A stretch of 64,000 nucleotides of DNA from Lysinibacillus xylanilyticus (GTDB taxonomy: Bacteria; Bacillota; Bacilli; Bacillales_A; Planococcaceae): positions 1,309,163 to 1,373,162 of the forward strand of contig NZ_LFXJ01000005.1 in the NCBI RefSeq assembly GCF_001183605.1. The letters are read 5' to 3'. The position numbers and the translations under genes were made by a program. Numbering within the stretch: position 1 is the first letter of the stretch; each line of letters begins with the position of its first letter. The notes beneath the pieces were generated by a model that did not search any database, was not told the DNA's origin, and saw only the letters and a program-made list of their open reading frames with translations. Positions 8,971-18,411 of the stretch are shown here, one piece after another.

Positions 8971-9345
8971 GTGAAAAAATCATTTTGCTTGAAAGAAAAA
9001 TTTCTCTTATTTCTTTGCCTCTCACTTGTAGTTTTATCGGGATGTGTAACTAATGACAATCCTACGCCAAAGGATTTTCTTAAAGATGGTAAAGCAGACA
9101 TCTTTGTTCTTGATGATATTGTATATTCTAATGTTGAAAACATAGATTGGGTAAAAGAATTAGATTACACAATAGGTGAGAAAATTGGTGTAATAACAAA
9201 ACAAACCAATAAAGCTAAGGGTTTTGAAAACGGAACATCTAACAAACTACCCGTTGGAACCATAATTTATGAAACCGATACACCAATCAATATTACTATT
9301 GTAGATGGCAAGGAAATACCTTATCTGAAGATGCTCGAAGGATAA
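8971..9345 (+). CDS. Lipoprotein of unknown function (124 aa)
   Basis: A GTG start preceded by AGGAGGG is chosen over an ATG 30 bases upstream that has no ribosome-binding site. The protein starts MKKSFCLKEKFLLFLCLSLV and reaches a lipobox LSGC, so it is exported and lipid-anchored. The mature part (about 100 residues) has no known motif; alternating beta patterns such as DIFVLDDIVYSN and VGTIIYETDTPINITIVDG suggest a small beta domain. It resembles uncharacterised Bacillus lipoproteins of similar size but I cannot name a family. Confidence 0.78.
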   Translation: MKKSFCLKEKFLLFLCLSLVVLSGCVTNDNPTPKDFLKDGKADIFVLDDIVYSNVENIDWVKELDYTIGEKIGVITKQTNKAKGFENGTSNKLPVGTIIYETDTPINITIVDGKEIPYLKMLEG

Positions 9346-9360
9346 TAGATAAGTATCAAG

Positions 9361-9837
9361 TTAAATATCTAATTTCATTTTTCTACTTACGCTTTTCATA
9401 TTAAAATGTTTATAAAATTCAATTGCTTTCGTATTAAATTCCCAAACATTTAACTCGACTGAGTCAACTTTCTTTTCTTTAGCCCAAGTTATACAAGCAT
9501 TAAACAATATTTTCCCCATTCCTTTTCTTTGTAAGTTCGCTTTTACACCAAAATCGTGTATGTAAGCATATTTCCTTTGAACAAGCGACTCGAAAGGTGG
9601 AGAAGCTTCAACACTTATAACTGCGAAGCCTACTACAATTTCATCTTCCCTCGCAATTAGAATGTCACTCTCTTCGTTATCAATTAATTCTTTATAATAG
9701 GATTCGGGCATTACAGATTCAACGCTTTTAAAAATCGTTGGTTCTTCCAATACATGCTCTTCATGCCCTTCTTTTACAATTTCATTCACAGCAAAATAAT
9801 CTTCCTCTGTTGCGATAAAAACTTCGATTGTCATCAT
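9361..9837 (-). CDS. GNAT acetyltransferase
   Basis: About 158 aa. The acetyl-CoA-binding core is visible as YIHDFGVKANLQRKGMGKILFNACITWA (beta-4 and the Q/RxxGxG/A loop), followed by VELNVWEFNTKAIEFYKHFNM, the usual last strand and helix. AAGGGGGATGT precedes ATG ATG at 9837, so the 21-residue extension to 9900 is left out. The gene lies 59 bases downstream of the methyltransferase gene on the same strand, so the two may be cotranscribed. The substrate is unknown. Confidence 0.87.
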   Translation of the reverse strand: MMTIEVFIATEEDYFAVNEIVKEGHEEHVLEEPTIFKSVESVMPESYYKELIDNEESDILIAREDEIVVGFAVISVEASPPFESLVQRKYAYIHDFGVKANLQRKGMGKILFNACITWAKEKKVDSVELNVWEFNTKAIEFYKHFNMKSVSRKMKLDI

Positions 9838-9896
9838 TACATCCCCCTTATTTTCATAAAATAAAAACCTTGTCCCCTCAATGTATCTTTTAATAA

Positions 9897-10475
9897 TCAA
9901 TTTATCTTTCCAATTATTATTTTCCTATACATCCCATTTAGCATTATTGGTGTATCTTCTACAACTACTATATTTTCAGGTGAAATTTCTTCAAAGCTCC
10001 GGCCAATATCAGTTCCTAATAAGCTAATAATAGGTCTTAGCAACATTTTAGGTAAGGACAGTTTTTTGTTTTTAGGGACAAATTTATCAAAAACTATTAT
10101 TTTTCCTTCCGGCTTTAAAACCCTTATCATCTCTTGAAAACATTTAGTTGCATCAGGAACTACCGAAAGGATTAAACTAGCTACGATAATATCAAACGAT
10201 TCATTTTCAAATTCCATTTTTTGAGCATCCATTTCTAAAAATGTAATTGTGGAATTTCCAAACTTTTTTCTTGCTTTTCTTAGCATATCAGGAGAATAAT
10301 CAATTGCCGTTATATTTAGGTTAGCGTGATGTATTAACTCTAAATCAGCTCCTGTTCCTACACCGACGAACAGGATCTTTTGTTGATTATTGAATGGTAT
10401 GGATTGAAATATTTGTTTTCGTGCATACAAAAAAAATTCCCGAATTAAAGAACTTGTCGTAAATTGGAGAACCAA
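9897..10475 (-). CDS. Class I SAM-dependent methyltransferase, possibly N-truncated
   Basis: The 192-aa product has the SAM-binding motif ILFVGVGTGADLEL, the acidic ribose-binding strand ITAIDYSPDM, and the later motifs FDIIVASLILSVVP and RVLKPEGKIIVFDKF, as in UbiE/COQ5-like methyltransferases. The fold begins only about 30 residues from the TTG that opens the frame, there is no ribosome-binding site before it, and an in-frame stop lies a few codons upstream. Related enzymes usually carry a longer N-terminal helix, so the gene may have lost its 5' end or use a weak start. Substrate unknown. Confidence 0.75.
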   Translation of the reverse strand: MVLQFTTSSLIREFFLYARKQIFQSIPFNNQQKILFVGVGTGADLELIHHANLNITAIDYSPDMLRKARKKFGNSTITFLEMDAQKMEFENESFDIIVASLILSVVPDATKCFQEMIRVLKPEGKIIVFDKFVPKNKKLSLPKMLLRPIISLLGTDIGRSFEEISPENIVVVEDTPIMLNGMYRKIIIGKIN

Positions 10476-10600
10476 TCTTATATATAAATTTATTCCAAGA
10501 ATTATTCAAACTTCTTCACTACCACTTCAATATTAATCCTCATCTTAAATCAATAATACATCACGCCATTCCCATTTTGTATAAAATTACCTATTAATAT

Positions 10601-10643
10601 AAAAAACCGAATACTCATTATCAATAAAATATTGAGTACCGGT
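10601..10643 (-). terminator. Terminator of the fabH gene
   Basis: On the minus strand ACCGGTACTCA pairs imperfectly with TGAGTATTCGGT and is followed by a run of six T, 48 bases past the fabH stop. Confidence 0.75.
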
Positions 10644-10690
10644 CATATGTTTATATTGTTCTCAAAAACATTAATAAGGGATATTAAAAA

Positions 10691-11683
10691 TTATTCTAGA
10701 CACCACTTAATAATAAGTCCTGCATGTGTAAGACCTCCACCAAACCCATAGATTAATAAAGTATCCCCATTATTTAATTTCCCTTCGTTTATGCCTAACT
10801 GTAAGGCCAATGGAATAGAAACGGATGATGTATTTCCCATATACTCAACACTAGTTAATGTTTTATCTAGGCTAATACCTGATTTTTCACAAATGGATTC
10901 TATCATTCTTAAATTAGCACTATGAGGCACAAACCAATCTATTTCATGTAGTTGCATTTCTGCTTGCTGTAGTAATTTCTCTATACCTATAGGAAGTGTA
11001 CGCGATGCCCATTTATATACCTCTCTTCCATTTTGAACTATTTTCCCTGACGTATTCAATGCTGAACCGTGCATAGTAGTTGATAAATTAGTTAAGTATA
11101 AATGCTTTCCTCCTGCACCATTTGTACCTATATGACTAGCGATAAAGCTTGGCATTGCTTCATCCTTTTCTATTAAAACTGCTGCAGCTCCATCCCCAAA
11201 TAAGATACATGTCGTTCGATCTGTATAGTCCGTAACTTTAGATAAAGCTTCCGTCGTTATAAATAAAATTTTACGATGGAGTCCTGATGTAATTAACCCG
11301 TTCGCTACATGTAATCCATATGTAAATCCAGCACAAGCTGCGTGAAGATCTAATGCACCTACATCTTTCATTTGAAAGTGTTCTTGGATTTGGCAAGCTA
11401 CACTTGGAAAGGCATAATCAGGTGTAGTTGTTGCAACGAGAATTAAATCTATATCCGAAAGATCCTTTTGATATTGTTCAACCAAATTTTCTATAGCTTT
11501 AAAGGCTAATGTTGACGCAAATTCATTCTCACTTGTTATTCTTCGTTCCTTCATGCCAGTCCTTTGTACAATCCAATCATCGTTCGTCTCTACTATCTTT
11601 TCTAAATCATCATTTGTTAGCCTATTTTCGGGAACATAAGTACCTATTGCTGTTATTCTTGCTTTTGATTGAATGTTAATCAT
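10691..11683 (-). CDS. fabH: Beta-ketoacyl-ACP synthase III
   Basis: 330 aa, the usual length for FabH. It shows the whole catalytic triad: Cys117 in LHAACAGFTYG, His in FVPHSANLRMI, and Asn in YMGNTSSVSIPLAL, plus the GFGGGLTHAG C-terminal glycine loop. FabH condenses an acyl-CoA primer with malonyl-ACP to start fatty acid synthesis; Bacilli often keep two copies with different branched-primer preference. The gene stands alone, without fabF, so it may be the secondary (FabHB-like) copy. A near-consensus FapR operator lies 146 bp upstream of the start, which would tie it to malonyl-CoA-responsive control of lipid synthesis. Confidence 0.93.
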   Translation of the reverse strand: MINIQSKARITAIGTYVPENRLTNDDLEKIVETNDDWIVQRTGMKERRITSENEFASTLAFKAIENLVEQYQKDLSDIDLILVATTTPDYAFPSVACQIQEHFQMKDVGALDLHAACAGFTYGLHVANGLITSGLHRKILFITTEALSKVTDYTDRTTCILFGDGAAAVLIEKDEAMPSFIASHIGTNGAGGKHLYLTNLSTTMHGSALNTSGKIVQNGREVYKWASRTLPIGIEKLLQQAEMQLHEIDWFVPHSANLRMIESICEKSGISLDKTLTSVEYMGNTSSVSIPLALQLGINEGKLNNGDTLLIYGFGGGLTHAGLIIKWCLE

Positions 11684-11828
11684 TCAACATCTCACTCCTT
11701 TTTTATATTCAAGTACTATTACTTAACAATACAAATTAAGGTTCTTCAAAACTTTGTAGTTCCTTTAATATGTATTATTTTTCATCATAAGAAATACCTT
11801 AGACTAAAATAATTTTTATCACCTCATT

Positions 11829-11845
11829 TTAGTAACTGGTACTAA
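11829..11845. promoter_or_regulatory. FapR-like operator upstream of fabH
   Basis: The 17-mer TTAGTAACTGGTACTAA is a near-perfect inverted repeat matching the FapR operator consensus as I remember it (TTAGTACCTGRTACTAA). FapR represses fatty acid and phospholipid genes in Gram-positive bacteria and is released by malonyl-CoA. The site sits between the gdh terminator and fabH, the expected position for fabH control. Confidence 0.75.
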
Positions 11846-11890
11846 TTATAAGTAAAATAAGAAATATATTCAACTTTGACACCTAAATAA

Positions 11891-11917
11891 AAGGCATCAA
11901 GAAACTCTTGATACCTT
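11891..11917 (-). terminator. Terminator of the glcU-gdh operon
   Basis: AAGGTATCAAGA/TCTTGATGCCTT stem with a 3-nt loop on the minus strand, followed by TTATTT, 15 bases past the gdh stop. Confidence 0.85.
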
Positions 11918-11932
11918 AGTTAACAACATTCC

Positions 11933-12733
<801 letters not shown>

Positions 12734-13591
12734 TTATTTTTTCGCAATCCCTAACATAATGCCAGCAGCAACTATAAAAACAATCCCTATGATAATTGCA
12801 ATGAATTGCCGTTTTGTTTTTTTCTCACCTAATATAAAAATTCCGCCTAAAGTGGAGATGATGATCCCCATTTGGGAGAGAGAAAAACTTGTTGCGACAC
12901 CTACACGTGGTTGAGATATGAATAAAAACATATTTCCGGCCGCCCAGATTAAACCTGGGATAATATTACGAAACGCATATTTATTAAATGGTTTATGCTT
13001 AAAGGTTAATAAAACCCCACCTATTACCATCCCGATTGCTTGTGGTAATAAAGCAGACCATCCACTAACATTGAATAAACGTATTACCACCACATATACT
13101 AAATATCCAAACGTTGAAACAAGTAAAATTAAAATCCCTTTTTTCAAATTGCTTCCGTGATCTTCTTTTTTCTCCTCTGGATTTGGAAGAGATGTAAGTA
13201 CGATCCCTATAATAATACTTATAAGTGCAAGAACACCTAAAATAACCGACATTGTTGTCGACCATTCATGGAACACAATTACACCAAATAAAGTTGTGGA
13301 CACTAATTGTAGCCCTGTCGAAATAGGCATTGTTTTGGAAACACCCATTAAATCAATACTTTTCAATTGGTTTACTTGTCCTAAGGCCCAAAAGAGACCT
13401 GATACAATTCCGACTCCAAACACTAATGGTGTTAACTCAGGCTTTACAAAAAAATAAATACCTATTGAGAAAATAAGTGCACCAAATGTAGTCCCTAGTA
13501 CTTGACTATAGGGTCCACCACCGAGCTTGACGTTAAATAATACTATACTTCCCCAAAAGAGAGCTGGTAATAATGCAAGGATAATATCCAT
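12734..13591 (-). CDS. glcU: Glucose uptake protein GlcU
   Basis: About 285 aa with ten predicted membrane helices, in the GRP/DMT transporter family. The N-terminus MDIILALLPALFWGSIVLFNVKLGG and the loop after helix 4 (SLPNPEEKKEDHGS) match GlcU/RbsU-like sugar:proton symporters. Its tight linkage (15 bp) with glucose dehydrogenase supports glucose as substrate. AGAGGTGA precedes the ATG at 13591; a GTG nine bases upstream overlaps this site and is rejected. Confidence 0.92.
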   Translation of the reverse strand: MDIILALLPALFWGSIVLFNVKLGGGPYSQVLGTTFGALIFSIGIYFFVKPELTPLVFGVGIVSGLFWALGQVNQLKSIDLMGVSKTMPISTGLQLVSTTLFGVIVFHEWSTTMSVILGVLALISIIIGIVLTSLPNPEEKKEDHGSNLKKGILILLVSTFGYLVYVVVIRLFNVSGWSALLPQAIGMVIGGVLLTFKHKPFNKYAFRNIIPGLIWAAGNMFLFISQPRVGVATSFSLSQMGIIISTLGGIFILGEKKTKRQFIAIIIGIVFIVAAGIMLGIAKK

Positions 13592-14069
13592 TTCTTTCAC
13601 CTCTCTAAATGCTTTATTTGATTCTGATTATTGTTACTTGAAACAAAACATCCATAATACTTTTTTATGATGTACCAAGGTAAATTTTTTATACTTTTAA
13701 CTTAGAACCACGATTTTAGTTTTGCTTAATTTGTAATGTAAAACTTGCACTTTCATAACGCAAAATAACCAAGATGGCAACTAAGCTATCTTGGTCCTCA
13801 ATATTATAAGTCACTTTTTTTATATTTTTTATTCATTACTAAGGCAATCAACTCTACAATAGTAGTTATCCCATCATAATATAAATTAAGCTATTATTTA
13901 GCTTACACACCGCCTTGAATTGTTACTGAGGGTCACTTCCATATGGTGGCCCTTTTTTATTGTTAAATTTTTTTCGAGTTTCTCATTTTAAAGGACTTTT
14001 TGTTGGATAAATACCTCCACTATTTTCTATAAAGGTACATATTATAGTTGTAGAAAGGAGGAATTCTTT
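13592..14069. other. Gap with two orphan terminators (13768-13795 and 13929-13958)
   Basis: ACCAAGAT/ATCTTGGT, which on the minus strand runs into TTATTTTG, and GGGTCAC/GGTGGCCC followed by TTTTTTAT on the plus strand, both look like terminators, yet no gene precedes either. The second is similar in sequence (GGTCACTTCCA...) to the terminator that follows the yjcZ gene at 14251, so a neighbouring copy of a yjcZ-like gene may have been lost here. Confidence 0.5.
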
Positions 14070-14216
14070 ATGGGATGCTTCGGAAACTATGGCAATTACA
14101 ACAATTGTTGCTACGGAGGTTATAGCTATGGAGGTGGCAATAACGGTTCAACATTTGTTCTAATTGTTGTTCTGTTCATTCTTTTAATTATTGTCGGCGC
14201 TACTTTCATAAAATAA
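14070..14216 (+). CDS. YjcZ family sporulation protein (48 aa)
   Basis: AAAGGAGG precedes the ATG. The product begins MGCFGNYGNYNNCCYGGYSY, a Gly/Tyr/Asn/Cys-rich head, and ends in one hydrophobic helix, FVLIVVLFILLIIVGATF, with a short basic tail. This is the standard plan and signature (VLIVVLFILLIIVGA) of the YjcZ family of tiny Bacillales sporulation proteins. Its biochemical role is not known. It forms a single-gene unit closed by a strong terminator. Confidence 0.9.
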   Translation: MGCFGNYGNYNNCCYGGYSYGGGNNGSTFVLIVVLFILLIIVGATFIK

Positions 14217-14250
14217 ACAGGGTGAAATTGTTTAGCATACCTGTTCATTC

Positions 14251-14280
14251 AAGGTCACTTCCACAGAGTGACCTTTTTTA
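14251..14280 (+). terminator. Terminator of the yjcZ-type gene
   Basis: AAGGTCACT/AGTGACCTT stem with a 7-nt loop followed by TTTTTA. Confidence 0.9.
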
Positions 14281-14716
14281 GATGAGATAATGTGCCGCCC
14301 TTTAGGGTATGAATTTGCCCAACGATCCAGCCTCAATTAATTATTCCCCGTCACAAAATAAGTCAAAATTTCACTAGTGCCAACAATTATTTATTCTTTA
14401 CATTATCGTTTTTTATCCATACGTATCGCGGGCACTAGCTTCAGGCTATTAATAAATTATACTCAATACCTCGCCTTATGCTCATTTAGGGAAAACTAAG
14501 TTATTCCTGCCTCCAAAAATGATAAGTTAAGGATCACTTTCCTCCGCTGACCCTATATATATAAACCTTAATTAATGAACAATAGTCTCAGTTCAGGAAA
14601 TTGTAAATTTAATTAGTCACCTTTTTTACACTTAAAGCATTCCAAATAATTATTTACAGGAAATGGAACGGCGAACTCTTTATAAAGATATTGTCGTTTC
14701 TTTTTTTATAGATATA
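14281..14716. other. Gap with no supported gene
   Basis: Stops are frequent in all frames and no convincing ribosome-binding site/start pair was found. It holds the downstream region of the coat protein gene on the minus strand. Confidence 0.4.
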
Positions 14717-14935
14717 TTAGTAATAGCGTGGGTTCGGATAGTGGTGGTGGTGGTGGTGCGGATGGCGATGATGTGATGGATATGTTGTATGGGTTGGGTA
14801 GTAATGCATTGGGTAGTAATGGTGGGTTGGATAGTGATGAGTCGGATAAACATGGGCTGGAGCAGTAACCGGGTAATATGGATGTCTCCCACCATGTTGT
14901 CCCCCATAAGTATCATGTCCGTAATCGTATCGCAT
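14717..14935 (-). CDS. His/Tyr/Pro-rich spore coat-like protein (CotD-like)
   Basis: 72 aa, with AAAGGAGG 7 bases before the ATG. After MRYDYGHDTYGGQHGGRH the protein is built from short HYYP/HHYP/PTHH repeats and an HPHHHHHHYP stretch; about a quarter of residues are His and a fifth Tyr. This composition is typical of the CotD-type inner coat proteins of Bacillus spores, which are cross-linked through Tyr and can bind metal. A second open frame (14680-14916) over the same bases lacks its own ribosome-binding site and is read as a shadow. Confidence 0.75.
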   Translation of the reverse strand: MRYDYGHDTYGGQHGGRHPYYPVTAPAHVYPTHHYPTHHYYPMHYYPTHTTYPSHHRHPHHHHHHYPNPRYY

Positions 14936-15364
14936 ATCTTTTCCTCCTTTCGATTTCGATATAGGTTATGCTATAAAAGGATTAACAGTCTACGCAGATG
15001 CCTATTTGCTAGTCAAATTGCCTCCTCTTCACACCTACAAACAGAAGAACAATCACCATTTCTACTAATTTTTCTACACTGAATACCATTAATTGAGCAT
15101 GTTTTTTATCTACAATGTATGTTTTCTATAATTTAAATGGACTGTAGAGTTAATAAAAGAAAAAAGATACAGCTCGCTTTTGTCGACACAATAAATAAGC
15201 TGTTTATATGACAATACGAAAGCCCACAATCATTCAACTTATCACATCGAATCTACTAGCATAGCATTTTTTTCATGTATACCTAAATAATACCTTATTC
15301 GTGTTATAATTCTGTTGAGTATAGAAGTAGAAATTAAATTAAGCACAATTAAGGAGCGAAATTC
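14936..15364. other. Gap with no supported gene
   Basis: Contains the promoter side of the His-rich coat gene and the leader of the zinc-ribbon gene. The open frame that spans part of it on the plus strand is the complement of the coat gene and has no start signal. Confidence 0.4.
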
Positions 15365-15544
15365 ATGATCGATAAAAAATGTAAAAGATGTGGAAAAACC
15401 CAATTTACAGAGGCTACAGATTACATACCTATAAAACCAAGTAAAGGCTCATTTAAAGGGGCAAACAAGATCTACACATTTTGCTTAGATTGTGGTGAAG
15501 TTGACTCAATTCGTATCGAAAATACAACTATTTTTAATAAATAG
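15365..15544 (+). CDS. Zinc-ribbon miniprotein (59 aa)
   Basis: AAGGAGC precedes the ATG. The protein has two CxxC knuckles, CKRCG near residue 6 and CLDCG near residue 42, spaced as in a zinc ribbon with about 33 residues between, the middle being basic and Gly/Lys-rich. It should bind one zinc ion and probably nucleic acid or a protein partner. No family name is assigned. It is a single gene with clear spacing on both sides. Confidence 0.75.
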   Translation: MIDKKCKRCGKTQFTEATDYIPIKPSKGSFKGANKIYTFCLDCGEVDSIRIENTTIFNK

Positions 15545-15827
15545 GCTTTTAAAAATAGAGCGATAATGGCCCACATATAAAAAAATGAATATCCTATAAT
15601 TTCAAACCTTTTGTGAGTGTGTTTGTAATCATGATGGCCATTCGTAATTTACTAAATCCCACCAATTGATCAATAGCATGATTTTAATACTTCAAAGTGA
15701 AGGAATTTGACACAACAATTTCGAATATTAAAGATGTATTTATTCGTACAAGTCTTTGTGAAGAACATTTGACAAACAAATTCGACTGTGAAAATTGAGT
15801 ATTTGATTTCGTAAAGGAGAGATTTTA

Positions 15828-16292
15828 ATGAGTATCGTTATCAAAAGAACCAATGAAACTGAAGCTCCTATTCTTTTAGAAATACAGAAAGAAGCATTTG
15901 AAGATGATTTAAGAAAGTATGAAGACCATGATACAAGTCCAGTAAATGAACCGATCGAACGATTACTTCGAAAAATTGAACTCTTTATACACTATACCAT
16001 ATGGCACAATAATGTGATTATTGGGGGTATAGATGTGCGTGATTTAAAAGATAACAAATATCGATTAAACAGAATATTCATCTCAAATAAATATCAAAAC
16101 AAAGGGCTTGGTAGCCAGATAATGCAATTGGTAGAAGAAGAATTTCCTTCAGCAGTTGAATGGGTTTTAGATACACCACATTTAAATATTAGAAATCATC
16201 ACTTCTACGAAAAATTGGGCTATAAGAAAATCGGTCAACATCAAATAAATGAAAAGCTTATTTTATTTGATTATACAAAAAAGATAATGTAA
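15828..16292 (+). CDS. GNAT acetyltransferase (154 aa)
   Basis: AAAGGAGAG lies ahead of the ATG. The acetyl-CoA loop is seen in LNRIFISNKYQNKGLGSQIMQLVEEEF, followed by WVLDTPHLNIRNHHFYEKLGYKKIG, the conserved final strand. Lone gene; the substrate is unknown. Confidence 0.88.
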   Translation: MSIVIKRTNETEAPILLEIQKEAFEDDLRKYEDHDTSPVNEPIERLLRKIELFIHYTIWHNNVIIGGIDVRDLKDNKYRLNRIFISNKYQNKGLGSQIMQLVEEEFPSAVEWVLDTPHLNIRNHHFYEKLGYKKIGQHQINEKLILFDYTKKIM

Positions 16293-16375
16293 TGTTCGAT
16301 TACACAAAAATTGTAAATTTCTATTTAATATTAATATGACTGTCTATAATTCAGTTTTTGATAGTGAGAGCATAG

Positions 16376-16423
16376 AACAAACAAAAAGACTACTCATCAC
16401 AGAGTAATCCATTTTTGTTTGTT
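16376..16423. terminator. Bidirectional terminator between two convergent genes
   Basis: AACAAACAAAAA and TTTTTGTTTGTT pair around a nested ACTC/GAGT hairpin. It serves the GNAT gene from the left and the DUF2306 gene from the right. Confidence 0.8.
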
Positions 16424-16425
16424 GT

Positions 16426-17079
16426 TTAAAATTGTAATTTCGCATTTTCCTGATGCTTCAATATATTAAATTTTCGTTGGATATACCATTCCACAACTAT
16501 TAAATTGGGTATCCAACATAACCAAGCGATTATAGAGTAGCTAAGATTAAAATGTTCAAACCCAAATAGTATAGTAAACAAGACAAGCCATATTCTTAAT
16601 GTGACAGCTGCAAAGGTTAAAGAATAATTTCTTATCATCCACTTTTGATGATCAAAAACTTTTTTATTTTTAATTTTAGCAAAAGCTTGTAATGCTGTTA
16701 TCAACCAAAATGTAGATAAGAAACCAAACCCCAACTGAGACATCAATCCTCCTGTAGCATAAAAGGCTAAATAAAGCCCTGAAACGCTTCCTAATAAAAT
16801 ACCTATCAAATAAATTTTCCCCATCATACGATGACGTTTTATATTTTTTTCTCTAAACTTCGAAAATAAAGTAAAGGGACCAATGACTAAAGCCACTACT
16901 CCAGATATGATATGCAAATAAAGCATTATGTACCAAAACGAACTCAATGTTGCATTTAACATAAGCTTTAATTTAACAAATCCTGCTTGATGCGCATCCA
17001 TGAAGAAATATTGAACAACTGAATAACAAGATATTAAAATAGCTAAACAAATCAATATAAGCCAAGTTTTTTTATGCAT
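16426..17079 (-). CDS. DUF2306 family membrane protein
   Basis: 217 aa with about seven membrane helices. Conserved family features are visible: YLHIISGVVALVIGPF (helix 2), the basic loop KRHRMMGKIYLIGI, and DHQKWMIRNYSLTFAAVTLRI. The pattern of conserved His residues in helices 2 and 5 suggests a possible haem or metal site, but this is inference. Function unknown. The N-terminal helix may act as a signal anchor. TAGGAGGT lies 5-12 bases before the start. Confidence 0.85.
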   Translation of the reverse strand: MHKKTWLILICLAILISCYSVVQYFFMDAHQAGFVKLKLMLNATLSSFWYIMLYLHIISGVVALVIGPFTLFSKFREKNIKRHRMMGKIYLIGILLGSVSGLYLAFYATGGLMSQLGFGFLSTFWLITALQAFAKIKNKKVFDHQKWMIRNYSLTFAAVTLRIWLVLFTILFGFEHFNLSYSIIAWLCWIPNLIVVEWYIQRKFNILKHQENAKLQF

Positions 17080-17436
17080 CTTTCTACCTCCTATTTTTTA
17101 ATGTCGGATTTTGCGTTCAAAAGAATCTCCTCACTTCATCTATATGCTATTTAAGTACTTGTTTTGTTATGTATGATTTCTTTCTGTTCTTACTGTAACA
17201 TTTAATTTCACGACATCCCCTTCCCACCTAATAAGTGGTAAAAAAATGCGCGTAAGAGGTTTTATTTTTTAAATGAAATTTGAACCATATAGAATTTTTT
17301 GATATTTCTTAGATTGCCATGCTTTCTCTCCCTATGGATAAAAGGATAGTAGAGTTGACTTATATTTATAATTTTGGCATAATTTAAATAACTCAATCAA
17401 GAACGTGAAAAATAGTTTGAAAGGAGGTATAAGGCA

Positions 17437-17469
17437 GTGGATAAATTACGTTTACACTCTTCAAAATAA
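17437..17469 (+). CDS. Possible 10-codon leader ORF ahead of a GNAT gene
   Basis: AAGGAGGT sits 8 bases before a GTG that opens MDKLRLHSSK followed by TAA. The real GNAT start comes 20 bases after this stop with its own GAGGAGGAAG. A strong ribosome-binding site on such a short frame suggests either a translational coupling leader or the relic of a lost gene. There is no conservation evidence. Confidence 0.3.
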   Translation: MDKLRLHSSK

Positions 17470-17489
17470 AATTTTGAGGAGGAAGAAAA

Positions 17490-17900
17490 ATGACAATTAT
17501 ATTTAAAGAAGAAAAGTATATTGATAAGAACGATTTAAAAGTACTATATGAGGATGTAGAATGGTATGCATATACAAAAGATTTAGACCAGTTACAGCAA
17601 GCATTGTTAAACTCTATCTATGTATTATCTGCATGGGAAAATGATCAATTAATTGGTTTAACAAGAGTTGTGGGTGATGGTCTTACAATCCTTTATATAC
17701 AGGATATTTTAGTTTTGAATAGCCATCAAAATCGAGGCATCGCGACTGATATGATGAATCATATTTTAGAAAAATATAAAGATGTTCGTCAAAAGGTTCT
17801 TTTAACAGAAGAAGCCCCTGATGTCCGTCATTTTTATGAAAAGAATGGTTTCCAATCTTGTGACAAAGGAACACTTGTAGCTTTTGCAAAAATGACTTAA
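17490..17900 (+). CDS. GNAT acetyltransferase (136 aa)
   Basis: GAGGAGGAAG precedes the ATG. The acetyl-CoA loop lies in ILYIQDILVLNSHQNRGIATDMMNHIL and is followed by VLLTEEAPDVRHFYEKNGF. The small size and the opening (...LYEDVEWYAYTKDLDQLQQAL) match the Bacillus PaiA-unrelated small GNATs often placed in COG0454. Substrate unknown. Confidence 0.87.
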   Translation: MTIIFKEEKYIDKNDLKVLYEDVEWYAYTKDLDQLQQALLNSIYVLSAWENDQLIGLTRVVGDGLTILYIQDILVLNSHQNRGIATDMMNHILEKYKDVRQKVLLTEEAPDVRHFYEKNGFQSCDKGTLVAFAKMT

Positions 17901-17967
17901 TTGTGTGCTAATGCTAGACATTTAACCCAACAAAAAAATAAATGAAATTTGATATATCCACTATTCT

Positions 17968-18007
17968 AGGACTTGTGTGTATGATATTCCTCATATATAC
18001 AAGTCCT
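17968..18007 (+). terminator. Terminator of the GNAT gene
   Basis: AGGACTTGT/ACAAGTCCT stem followed by TTTATT, 68 bases after the stop. The following 60 bases resemble DNA at about 49580-49640. Confidence 0.65.
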
Positions 18008-18339
18008 TTTATTAGGCTATCATATGTTTACACGATCGCTCACATACTTTTGTACATGGCTTTGTACCCCTCAGAATAGTCAAAAATTGAAAGCAAACTG
18101 GAATGAAATTATGCTTCAACACCCCTAACCTACTATAACCTTTCATAGCCTTAAACTCGCTAAAATACGTGAAACACTAAAAAGCTTTTCACACGTAGCA
18201 GAAGAAAAAGCTATGTACAATTAGGTCACTTATTAAAAAATCCAAGCCATCAAACCCTTAATAAGACTACTCTACAAAATAGCAGCTTCTAAGCTCAACA
18301 ACGTTTCAATGCGCTTTGTCCCCTACAGGTTATGAAAAA
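18008..18339. other. Gap with no supported gene
   Basis: No frame with a start signal was found. Plus-strand text such as TATGTTTACACGATCGCTCACATACTT (described here by position 18023-18050) has a partial match near 49610-49640, probably an old shared repeat. Confidence 0.35.
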
Positions 18340-18372
18340 ACAAATACAAAAAACCGCCCATTTCTGAGCGGT
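18340..18372 (-). terminator. Terminator of the EamA transporter gene
   Basis: ACCGCT.../GGCGGT stem on the minus strand, followed by TTTTTTG, 40 bases past the stop. Confidence 0.75.
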
Positions 18373-18411
18373 CTACTGTTATCTGATTTAATTTGTACCC
18401 ATTGTCTTTAT

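Noticed and set aside
14680..14916. Alternative 78-codon frame over the His-rich coat gene
   Set aside because: No ribosome-binding site; the frame starting at 14935 has an ideal one and a sensible coat-like product.
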